Positions 45,321 to 52,361 of a DNA stretch of 64,000 nt are shown here, piece after piece (within the stretch, counting starts at the first letter, position 1; each line of letters opens with the position of its first letter). The translations under genes were made by a program, and so were the position numbers. The notes beneath the pieces were generated by a model. It had not been told where the DNA came from and ran no database searches. It worked only from the letters and a program-made list of their open reading frames with translations. The stretch covers positions 8,915-72,914 of the forward strand of contig NZ_KE384002.1 of NCBI RefSeq assembly GCF_000423305.1. Direction: 5' to 3'. Source of the DNA: Legionella moravica DSM 19234. Lineage in GTDB: Bacteria; Pseudomonadota; Gammaproteobacteria; Legionellales; Legionellaceae.

Positions 45321-46325
45321 CTAGATTGTTTGATTTTTACCCGTCGTTGAACTAATTTCAGCTTTCTTTAGTATTTGCAACATTTCGTAATCATCTTGAA
45401 GCGTATAGTAGGGCTGAGTTTTATGTTCTACACAAGTTAAAAAGTCTTTTATTTCTGATATATAAGGTTCCTCGGGATTAATATACTCTTTTTCTACTGA
45501 TCCTAATGACAATTTAATCGTTTCCCATTGATTCGTTTCTTTTGTAAAGTGACGAATGGTTTTTTGACCGTCATCCCACTCAATTGTTCCTTTTGAGCCT
45601 GTGATTCTGATTGTTCTTACAGGGGTTCTACTTACTACATCTACTATCAGTTGTCCTAAAATACCTGATTTGTGCTTTAGTTGTAGAAGATATATATCAT
45701 CGATATCAGCGTTAATATCAGATAGTTTTGATTTGAGACCGGAAAGCTCAGAGAGGTTGCCAAAAAGATCTACAAGCCAGACCAGTTCGAATGGTACAAT
45801 CTCTCGGCATCCACCAGTAATTCTTTTGGATACATAAAAGTCCTGGATGCTTTCCCATGGATGCCAATCAGGCAAATATTGTCCGCTTTGATACTGCCAC
45901 GCAAAAACCTGACCAATAGTATTATTTTCGATTAGCTCTTTAATTAATTTAGGACCTTGAAAGTATTTCATGGTACATGATGGGTATACAATGACATTAT
46001 TTTCTTCTGATAATTGGTGTAAAGACTCCATTCCTTCATCAATTACACTGGCCTCAATAAACATGGGTACAGATGCTTTAACAGCCTGCAATGCATACTC
46101 CATATGTGCATCGGGTGGTGTCGAGATTATTATAGCTCTGTAGTCGCTTAATTTAATGGATTTAAAATCAGATGTTGTAGAGACTTTATATTTGTTTTCC
46201 ACTTCACTTCTACGATCAGCCTTTAAGTCGTATCCTAAAATATTAGTGTTCGGTATACCATTTGCCATTAAGCAACGAATTCTTCTTTTTCCCATTGAAC
46301 CTAGGCCAATCACTAAATAATTCAT
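45321..46325 (-). CDS. Gfo/Idh/MocA-family oxidoreductase with atypical active site
   Basis: A 334-residue protein with an N-terminal Rossmann domain (VIGLGSMGKRRI, residues 4-15) and a C-terminal alpha/beta domain. The family catalytic Lys normally sits in an Glu-Lys-Pro triplet near residue 95; here the segment reads MFIEASVIDE, without the Lys. The usual His in the downstream Gly-Gly...Asp-x-x-x-His motif also appears replaced (REIVPFELVW). It may therefore bind NAD(H) but work differently from sugar dehydrogenases of the family. It directly follows the SpsF-like gene. Confidence 0.8.
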   Translation of the reverse strand: MNYLVIGLGSMGKRRIRCLMANGIPNTNILGYDLKADRRSEVENKYKVSTTSDFKSIKLSDYRAIIISTPPDAHMEYALQAVKASVPMFIEASVIDEGMESLHQLSEENNVIVYPSCTMKYFQGPKLIKELIENNTIGQVFAWQYQSGQYLPDWHPWESIQDFYVSKRITGGCREIVPFELVWLVDLFGNLSELSGLKSKLSDINADIDDIYLLQLKHKSGILGQLIVDVVSRTPVRTIRITGSKGTIEWDDGQKTIRHFTKETNQWETIKLSLGSVEKEYINPEEPYISEIKDFLTCVEHKTQPYYTLQDDYEMLQILKKAEISSTTGKNQTI

Positions 46326-47093
46326 TTATACCTCTTCTAGTGTCTTAAACTTAACAGGTGCAGCATTTGCAATGTGTTTTTCGTATTTTATTTGAGCCAC
46401 TTCATTAATTTTAACCAGCTCCGGTTTGATGTTTACCAGAAGATCCATCAACTGGTAACTCGAGAAATCAATAGAGTTGAAGTAGCTAAAAACAGCTTTT
46501 AGGAAATTATAATCTTCCTCATAATCAAGAGTTAGGCGAATTTCGGGATGATTAAATATACTGTCCTGCATAGCTAGCGATTTGGTTTTAAAATGACCAG
46601 AACCTATAAAATATCCACCCCATACTTCTGTATCGCTCTCATCTTTTAAGGAAATGACTTTTTCAAGTGCCTTAAAGGTCAGTCCTGTCGAAGCAGCACC
46701 TAACGGTAGGTTTTCTAAATAAACACAATCGGCTGAATCGCGTCTCAGTTCCTGAGCTATTAGATCAATTCCCTCAGGAAAACACAGTAAATCATCACCG
46801 TCAACAATCACCACAGCATCCAAACCATAATGAAGAGCTGTTTGATGGTAGCGAGCCAACTTGTCATCTTCACTTCCACGAAATGCGCTAACGCCGTTGG
46901 TTTCTGCTAACCGTACCAAAACATCGTCTCCAGGATGCGTTGATGTGGATACTATAATCTGATCAATGTTTTTTGTTAGTGCAAGACGCTTAAGCAAACA
47001 TTCAGTTATTGTATAACCATTAATATCTTGTAGTACCTTTTTGGGAAATCTGGTTGCTTTCTCACGTACTGATAATAAACAGCCTATTTTCAT
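46326..47093 (-). CDS. SpsF/NeuA-like cytidylyltransferase
   Basis: A 255-residue nucleotidyltransferase that would activate an acidic sugar as its CMP derivative. The N-terminal IGCLLSVREKATRFPKKVL segment corresponds to the Arg-x-x-Ser-x-Arg-x-Pro-x-Lys motif of SpsF and CMP-NeuAc synthetases, and VIVDGDDLL is the metal-binding loop. The ATG at 47093 overlaps the stop of the NeuB-like gene as ATGA, so translation is probably coupled. It is the only CMP-sugar synthetase candidate in the window, so it might also serve the NeuB/NeuC set at 14-17 kb. Confidence 0.82.
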   Translation of the reverse strand: MKIGCLLSVREKATRFPKKVLQDINGYTITECLLKRLALTKNIDQIIVSTSTHPGDDVLVRLAETNGVSAFRGSEDDKLARYHQTALHYGLDAVVIVDGDDLLCFPEGIDLIAQELRRDSADCVYLENLPLGAASTGLTFKALEKVISLKDESDTEVWGGYFIGSGHFKTKSLAMQDSIFNHPEIRLTLDYEEDYNFLKAVFSYFNSIDFSSYQLMDLLVNIKPELVKINEVAQIKYEKHIANAAPVKFKTLEEV

Positions 47094-48121
47094 GCCAGAT
47101 CTTCCCATTCGATAGCTTCATTCTCTTTAATATCTTTTTTGATCGTTCTACCCAAGAGTAAATCAGTCATTTCAGGTGTTAATCCTATATCAGATCGTTT
47201 AAAGGTAAGATCAGAACTTTGTAACTGTTGTCCTTTCGTAATGGGTTTGGCGGCAACGACTCTTTTTCTGGTAATATTTCTATAACGCATACTGGCTTCA
47301 GATAGTTTTTGCCAACTGCTTATTCCTAGTGCAATTTCTGTTGCTCTTACATATTCGACGAATGTTTTAAAATCATCTGGATTCAATGCTGATTCGAAGT
47401 CTTCCCCTTTCTCATTTCTATCCCAGGTAATATGTTTTTCCAAGTAGGTTGCTCCGAAGGGAATAGCAAGAAGAGGGATATTCAAAGCTAAAGGACTAGA
47501 GCCGTCTATATGGTCCGCTAAACCTACTGGTAGTCCAAAAATATCCTGAAGTGATTTTAATTGCTTGATATTGGTATCTTCAAGTTTGGTAGGATAATTT
47601 TGAAATCCATGGAGTAAAACAAGCTCGGCATTGCTAATGTTTTTAAACCAAGTGACAGCTTGTTCAATTTCGCCTAGTAAAGCACCGCCGATTCTAAAAA
47701 ATGTAGTTGTATTTGTTTTAGCCAGTTGTTCGATAAATTCACGCTCAATAAAACTTGCTGCTGATACAACGAAATATTTAGGCTTTATTTGTGTATGAAC
47801 AAACTCAAGACTAGCTAAATCGTTGGGCATAACGCATAAATCTATTCCTATTTTTTTTGCTTCTTGACTAAAGGCAATCCAGTTTTCGTTAGAAAGGTTA
47901 ATATCTGACAGGTAGTTGTAAATTTGTAAGTGCTCTTTACCTTCGGAAACTTTTCCTTTGCCACTTCCATAATGCGGAACCATATACGCTTCAAGAGATG
48001 TAACATGAATTCCTATTGCATCAGCCCCGGCTTCTTTAGCAGCCTTCATAATTTTTATGGCCTTTTCTAATTGACCGTCGTGAGCCCAAGCCATTTCCGC
48101 GATAATTTTAATATGTTCCAT
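47090..48121 (-). CDS. Divergent NeuB-like synthase (SpsE type)
   Basis: A 343-residue PEP-condensing synthase with an N-terminal TIM-barrel and a C-terminal SAF domain (about 275-343, with ITKGQQLQSSDL and DIGLTPE). Compared with the NeuB at 14318, several active-site motifs differ: RIGG for the usual STGM, HGFQNYP for HCxSxYP, GLADHI for GYSDHT, while EKHITWD is kept. This points to a different aldose acceptor. It is the first gene of the six-gene cassette, and a 236-base gap separates it from the upstream MBL gene. Confidence 0.85.
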   Translation of the reverse strand: MEHIKIIAEMAWAHDGQLEKAIKIMKAAKEAGADAIGIHVTSLEAYMVPHYGSGKGKVSEGKEHLQIYNYLSDINLSNENWIAFSQEAKKIGIDLCVMPNDLASLEFVHTQIKPKYFVVSAASFIEREFIEQLAKTNTTTFFRIGGALLGEIEQAVTWFKNISNAELVLLHGFQNYPTKLEDTNIKQLKSLQDIFGLPVGLADHIDGSSPLALNIPLLAIPFGATYLEKHITWDRNEKGEDFESALNPDDFKTFVEYVRATEIALGISSWQKLSEASMRYRNITRKRVVAAKPITKGQQLQSSDLTFKRSDIGLTPEMTDLLLGRTIKKDIKENEAIEWEDLA

Positions 48122-48357
48122 AGTATTTAGTCCGAAAAAGAATTTTTGCTATAGTAGCAATTTGTTACTTATAAAAGAAGAGGGAATGGTGAAAATTCAT
48201 TCGGCTTATCAAGCCTATTTAACCTCTATATTTTTCGTCCTTATATGTTTCTCCTTTTTCTATAGAGCATTGCCGATATTCATTTCGTTCTATTAAAAAA
48301 GAGTGGATGATTTCATTGTGGCATCATCCTACTGCATATAATTTAGTAAAGATTGGT
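48122..48357. other. Intergenic gap upstream of the acidic-sugar cassette
   Basis: A 236-base AT-rich gap between the MBL gene end and the divergent NeuB start on the minus strand. It is the longest gap inside the minus-strand half apart from the repeat at 49.2 kb, and so the most likely place for an internal promoter for the cassette, wzm/wzt and the transferases. No clear promoter boxes were assigned and no repeat or gene was seen. Confidence 0.35.
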
Positions 48358-49080
48358 TTAATTTTTACAGTTATTTTTTTCTGGAATTGTAAGTGCCCTG
48401 GAAGTACCATTCACCAGATTTGCTGGTACAGCAATATTAATATTCTTGGGTGGAGAGAGATTTAAGTTGTTCATTAATTGAATATACTCATCCTTCGAAT
48501 TAACTTGAAGTCTGGGATTATATTGTTTTTCTCTACCTATAGTACTGGACTTGTTGTTGTTATAATCATGTCCAGGAAATACAATTGTATTATCTGGTAG
48601 TTTTAATACTTTATTAAACAAACTATCATATTGATCGCTTGCGCTTCCCAATTGAAAATCAGTTCGCCCTGTTGCATTAATAAGTAAGGTATCTCCTGTA
48701 AAGACTTTATCATCAATTAAAAAACAATATGAATCTGGAGTATGACCTGGAGTATGCATTGTCTTAATTGTAAGTGATCCAAATTTAATCAGCTCATTAT
48801 CTCTGAATTTATACTGTACATATTGGGCTTGTGTTTCAACTCCCATCATTGTTTTACACCCAGTCTGGTCTGTTAGATCTCCTGAGCCTGTTATATGATC
48901 TGCATGCAAATGTGTATCCATTGACGCTACCAGTTCAAAGCCTAATTTATTGATTAGACTGATGTATGTATTAATTTGTGATTTTACAGGGTCGATAATA
49001 ATTGCATGTTTACATAACTCGGAGCCCAGCAAATAGGTATAAGTACAGGATTCAGGGTCAAATAGTTGATGAAGAATCAT
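48358..49080 (-). CDS. Metallo-beta-lactamase-fold protein, persulfide dioxygenase (ETHE1)-like
   Basis: A 240-residue protein. The opening with QLFDPESCTYTYLL and the IIDPVKSQ segment, then THLHADHITG at about residues 57-66 and VFPGHDY near 170, match ETHE1-type persulfide dioxygenases, which oxidise glutathione persulfide using one Fe(II). A glyoxalase II-like hydrolase is the main alternative. It does not obviously belong to polysaccharide synthesis. It lies inside the island between the GT2 genes and the NeuB-like cassette, just after a repeat-derived element. Confidence 0.8.
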   Translation of the reverse strand: MILHQLFDPESCTYTYLLGSELCKHAIIIDPVKSQINTYISLINKLGFELVASMDTHLHADHITGSGDLTDQTGCKTMMGVETQAQYVQYKFRDNELIKFGSLTIKTMHTPGHTPDSYCFLIDDKVFTGDTLLINATGRTDFQLGSASDQYDSLFNKVLKLPDNTIVFPGHDYNNNKSSTIGREKQYNPRLQVNSKDEYIQLMNNLNLSPPKNINIAVPANLVNGTSRALTIPEKNNCKN

Positions 49081-49180
49081 TGAATCTCCAAATAGGTTAG
49101 ATATTGATTATGATGACATATGATAAATGTCATATCTTGATTCTCGTTTTAATGAATCATTATAAAATTTGCTCTAATTA

Positions 49181-49316
49181 AGGTCTGTTGACAATTGATT
49201 TTTTCAATTATTCGCAAATGTCTACGTACCGTGGCTTATTGCTTTATTCATAGTTTCTCTGGATGGTACTAAAAGAATCACCACACAGGAGGTATAGAGT
49301 AATTGTTAACAGCCTC
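49181..49316. repeat. Terminal-inverted-repeat element related to the 160-bp family
   Basis: The left end reads AGGTCTGTTGACAATTGA and the right end in reverse complement AGAGGCTGTTAACAATTACT, matching the ends of the 160-bp elements, but the interior is different and lacks the GC-rich hairpins. Length is about 136 bp. The right end contains the stop codon of the GT2 gene (TAA at 49306-49308), so the insertion defines the C-terminus Thr-Arg-Gly-Cys of that protein. It lies between the GT2 gene and the ETHE1-like gene. Confidence 0.75.
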
Positions 49317-50238
49317 TGGTTTGGGTTTTAAAATATTTTTTTATTACTTTTATATTAGATATAATTTTTTTTAAGAGTACAAGGGCACTCAATATGACTA
49401 AACGCAAAATTATTCCAATGCGGACAATTGCACAAGTGCCTATGGATTCATTCTTTTTAAAAAATTTATCATAGTATCTCCACATTCCTTGGGCTTTATA
49501 AACAAGTATTCTTAATGGTATTTGTCTGGTACTAAAGCTTTTTATGTGTGCCACCTTGGTTGCAGGTGTAAAAATGATATCCCATTTACTTTGAATAAAC
49601 CTATAAAACCAATCATAGTCTTCACAGTAAAGAAAATAATTGTCATCCAGAAGGCCTACAACGGAAAGAGCCTCCTTTCTGACAAACATACAAGATCCTG
49701 AGATCAATTCAACTTGGATAGGGTGTTCTGGAATTTTCTCATCTGATAATAGATAACCCTTAAATTTGGGATTGTTTGGGAATAGCTTATAAAGTCTTAG
49801 CATTTGATTTAAAACGCGGGCAGGGGTTGGAGTCAGACCTCTACATCCCACTTGTTCAGAGCCATTCATGTTAGTAACTAAACAACCGACTAATCCTGCA
49901 GAAGGATATTGGTTCATTGTATCAAGTAAATGCTGAATCGTATCTTTCTCTATAAAGCAATCTGGATTCAGATAAAGAATAAATGGGGTTTTAATTTTGT
50001 CGAATACAGCGTTATTTGCAGCTGAAAATCCAGAGTTTTTATGATTTTTATGAATAAGTAAATGCGTACACTTTGAATAACGTTGTTCTACCAGTTCAAG
50101 ACTGCAATCAGTAGACGCATTATCCGAGATGATTATTTGAGGCTGTATTGTCCCTGCTAAAATCTGCTCGATACAACGAACAAGCATCTCACCTGCATTA
50201 TAGTTTACTATCACAACTGTAACTGAGCTTTCTACCAT
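49306..50238 (-). CDS. Glycosyltransferase family 2, rhamnosyltransferase-like
   Basis: A 310-residue GT-A enzyme. VVIVNYNAGEML (residues 7-18), IISDNASTD, LYLNPDCF (the DxD-equivalent) and LYCEDYDWFYR (the catalytic-base region) are typical of WbbL/RfbF-type rhamnosyltransferases. With the complete rml set in the island, rhamnose transfer is plausible but not shown. The start overlaps the end of the upstream GT2 gene by seven bases. The last residues Thr-Arg-Gly-Cys and the stop codon are encoded by a repeat-element end, so the native C-terminus has probably been altered. Confidence 0.85.
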   Translation of the reverse strand: MVESSVTVVIVNYNAGEMLVRCIEQILAGTIQPQIIISDNASTDCSLELVEQRYSKCTHLLIHKNHKNSGFSAANNAVFDKIKTPFILYLNPDCFIEKDTIQHLLDTMNQYPSAGLVGCLVTNMNGSEQVGCRGLTPTPARVLNQMLRLYKLFPNNPKFKGYLLSDEKIPEHPIQVELISGSCMFVRKEALSVVGLLDDNYFLYCEDYDWFYRFIQSKWDIIFTPATKVAHIKSFSTRQIPLRILVYKAQGMWRYYDKFFKKNESIGTCAIVRIGIILRLVILSALVLLKKIISNIKVIKKYFKTQTRGC

Positions 50239-51206
50239 GGCAGACCTTTTTTTAATATTTTTAATAATCCAATTGAGTTTAGTACTCTGTTTTTTTGTAT
50301 GAATTTTCTTTGTTGTAATATTCTTGGCAGGCCTTTTAACGCATCTTTTTTAGATTTTAAAATAGTTGCCGTCTGGCCTCTTCTCACAAAGAGGATAAGA
50401 GTCATTATATTTAAAGTAATATGTAGGGGCAGGGTTATGATCATGAGTAAGAGTGGCATATTTTTAAAATAAGTCCACACCAAATTTCTATGGCCGTGGT
50501 ACGTATAGAAATCACTGTGCCTTTTCGTAGTTGCAGATCCCATATGGTTAACTACAGCTTTTGGGGCATAACAACCTTTGTAGCCTGATAACCAGAGTCG
50601 GAAGGCTAAATCTATGTCTTCATAATAGCAGAAATAGTGATCATCAAATCCTTGAACAGCATTGAATGCATCACGTTTATACAATGCTGCAGCAGCACAG
50701 GGTGAAAAGAGTTCTTTAATCTCTTGAGGTGCATTACTCAATGGTTTTCTGTGGTTCATTCGCCAAGCTTTACCGCTAATATGATAAATGTCTCCTGTTC
50801 CATCCAATAAGTGAGGTTCTTGATCGCATATTAATTGAGAGCCCCAAAAGCTGTATTCCGGGTATTGTTCGATGGCTCTTACCATTTCGAATAGCCAATC
50901 TTGATGAGGATATGCATCAGGATTCAATAAGGCAATCCAATTGACTTCACTCTGTAGGGATTCAACTGCTTTATTGTTTCCCGAAGCGAAGCCTAAATTA
51001 TCTGTTGATTTAATTATTTTTAAGGGCAGGTTTGAGCTTTTAATATCATCTGGAAGAGGTTCAGTGCTGGAATTGTCAAAAATAATTACTTCGTAGGGTT
51101 TATAGGTCTGTTTTTCTAATGCCTTAATGGCCTTAAGAAGATAAACTGAAGAGTTATAATTAATGATAATAACACCAATGTTGATCTCAGTTGCTTGAAA
51201 TTGCAT
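50232..51206 (-). CDS. Glycosyltransferase family 2
   Basis: A 324-residue GT-A enzyme. VIIINYNSSVYLL (near residue 13), IIFDNSSTE, LLNPDAYPHQDW and CYYEDIDLAFRLWL give the family. One C-terminal hydrophobic stretch (about 250-275) probably anchors it to the inner membrane. It is the first gene of the minus-strand half of the island and partly overlaps the second GT2 gene, so the pair likely adds consecutive residues. The donor sugar is unknown, with rhamnose as a candidate. Confidence 0.85.
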   Translation of the reverse strand: MQFQATEINIGVIIINYNSSVYLLKAIKALEKQTYKPYEVIIFDNSSTEPLPDDIKSSNLPLKIIKSTDNLGFASGNNKAVESLQSEVNWIALLNPDAYPHQDWLFEMVRAIEQYPEYSFWGSQLICDQEPHLLDGTGDIYHISGKAWRMNHRKPLSNAPQEIKELFSPCAAAALYKRDAFNAVQGFDDHYFCYYEDIDLAFRLWLSGYKGCYAPKAVVNHMGSATTKRHSDFYTYHGHRNLVWTYFKNMPLLLMIITLPLHITLNIMTLILFVRRGQTATILKSKKDALKGLPRILQQRKFIQKNRVLNSIGLLKILKKGLPW

Positions 51207-51497
51207 CGTTTTGAGTCCAAAAACAGCTGTTTGTAATTATGATAATTTTGAGTCCTTAATGTAATTTACTCAATGCAGTAAGCAATAATCAGTTATGGGC
51301 AAACTAAAATAATGATTTAGTTAAAATTAATTAAGCACGAGGAATGTTCCGAGTATTTTATATGAGGCTTAAATTTAAATCCATTGAAGAAGAGTATTAT
51401 ATACAAATACTATGATATTTTCGGTATCTGGTTCACTCTGAGGTATGATTTAGTCCAGCCAGGCAAATTTTAATTTTTTATTTTTTGTTAAAACCTT

Positions 51498-51549
51498 CTG
51501 GAAATTCATTGTAATTAAAGTAAAATCCACTGGAAATTTATTGTTATTT
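51498..51549. repeat. Imperfect direct repeat upstream of csrA
   Basis: Two copies of a 19-base sequence (CTGGAAATTCATTGTAATT and CTGGAAATTTATTGTTATT) lie about 31 bases apart start to start, close to three helical turns. This spacing would place two regulator dimers on the same DNA face. The site is about 240-290 bases before the csrA start codon. No regulator is assigned. Confidence 0.45.
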
Positions 51550-51647
51550 GCTTGATTTAAAAGATTATAATAGGAGAGCCAGTATTTCATTAATTGAAAA
51601 AGTTGGCTTTAGATTGGTTAGGATTTATACGGTTTTTTTTTCCAATA

Positions 51648-51685
51648 CTTAATACTCCGTTAATAATCAGAGTGTACAATATAAT
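51648..51685 (+). promoter_or_regulatory. PmrA-type box and -10 element of the csrA promoter
   Basis: The sequence CTTAATACT-CC-GTTAATAAT at 51648-51667 is a near-perfect tandem match to the Legionella PmrA consensus (cTTAATatT, two bases, cTTAATatT). Twelve bases further on lies TATAAT (51680-51685), so the box replaces the -35 region, as expected for an activator-dependent promoter. PmrA control of csrA is known in L. pneumophila. The transcript would begin near 51692. Confidence 0.7.
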
Positions 51686-51792
51686 CCGAGTAAGAAAAGT
51701 TGTTTAATTTTTAGTCAGCATGTGGCTGCCAAGAACACCATGGAAGCGTTCTATGGAGAAGTAGGTGGCTGCCTCATTAGGGAGATTTAGTC

Positions 51793-51987
51793 ATGTTAAT
51801 TTTGACTCGGCGTATAGGTGAAACATTAATCATTGGTGATGATGTAAACATTACCGTGTTGGGTGTAAAAGGTAACCAGGTCCGTTTGGGTATTAATGCA
51901 CCAAAAGATGTTTCAGTTCATCGTGAAGAAATTTATTTACGCATACAACAAGAAAAAGAATCTGATGATTCTGAACAAGAAGTATAA
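51793..51987 (+). CDS. csrA: Carbon storage regulator CsrA
   Basis: A 64-residue RNA-binding dimer that represses translation by binding GGA motifs in leaders; in Legionella it keeps the replicative phase by silencing transmissive traits. The whole conserved core is present: [17 protein letters not shown], the [15 protein letters not shown]-type strands and the [10 protein letters not shown] segment with the RNA-binding Arg44. An acidic tail ends the protein. AGGGAG lies nine bases before the ATG and itself contains a GGA, allowing autoregulation. Confidence 0.96.
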   Translation: MLILTRRIGETLIIGDDVNITVLGVKGNQVRLGINAPKDVSVHREEIYLRIQQEKESDDSEQEV

Positions 51988-52011
51988 ATCGATTTCCTCG
52001 CAGTTCATCCA

Positions 52012-52039
52012 GTTCCGAGCAATTAAAACGGCTCGGGAC
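52012..52039 (+). terminator. Hairpin downstream of csrA, possible terminator
   Basis: A nine-base stem GTTCCGAGC/GCTCGGGAC (one G-T pair) with a ten-base A-rich loop, 25 bases after the csrA stop codon. There is no T-run directly after it, so it may act as a weak or factor-assisted terminator, or stabilise the mRNA 3' end. Confidence 0.45.
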
Positions 52040-52361
52040 GAACCTTCAGTCTACTTCTAACTCCCCTTCAATAATCTCAAAATATTCAAACAATTTAATA
52101 AAATAACAGTATAAAAATAACTTTTATTTAATATAACTTCCCAGGCTCTGTGAACAAATTTTTAATACAGTGCAAATAAGCCGTCGTTGCGAACGAAGTG
52201 AAGCAATCCATTACTGTAAGTTAGCGTAGAATTGGTCTGGATTGCCTTGCTAACACTCGCAATGACGTTTTTTTGTGCACTAATTAAATTTTGTTCATGG
52301 AACCTAATAGCCTCTGTTAAAAAGTGTTATTGGTGGAATCAGTTCAGAGCAAAATTTGGCA
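52040..52361. other. Gap between csrA and the ankyrin-like gene
   Basis: A convergent gap of about 320 bases. Apart from the inverted-repeat element at 52143-52305 it is AT-rich with no gene. The right part before 52361 is the 3' region of the minus-strand ankyrin-like gene. No T-tailed terminator was seen for that gene. Confidence 0.45.
52143..52305. repeat. 163-bp inverted-repeat element with a GTCATTGCGAG-type core
   Basis: Long imperfect terminal inverted repeats: AGGCTCTGTGAACAAATTTT at the left and AGGTTCCATGAACAAAATTT from the right in reverse complement, each followed by AGTGCA. Inside are two inward-facing copies of the CGTYRTTGCGAnnG-nnn-AAGCAATCC motif (around 52182-52210 and, reversed, 52240-52267), a dispersed repeat theme seen in Legionella and other bacteria. 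It can fold as one long hairpin. No coding capacity. Confidence 0.75.

Larger units (their letters stand above)
51207..51792. other. Divergent regulatory region between the polysaccharide island and csrA
   Basis: A 586-base AT-rich region that marks the right border of the island. It contains a direct repeat (51498-51549), a PmrA-type box with a -10 element before csrA (51648-51685), and the roughly 100-base csrA leader. Promoters for the minus-strand operon must lie in the left part but were not identified. No gene was seen. Confidence 0.6.

Noticed and set aside
48358-49080. MBL-fold gene as a polysaccharide biosynthesis enzyme
   Set aside because: Its motifs match ETHE1-type persulfide dioxygenases, and there is no sugar-related feature beyond location.
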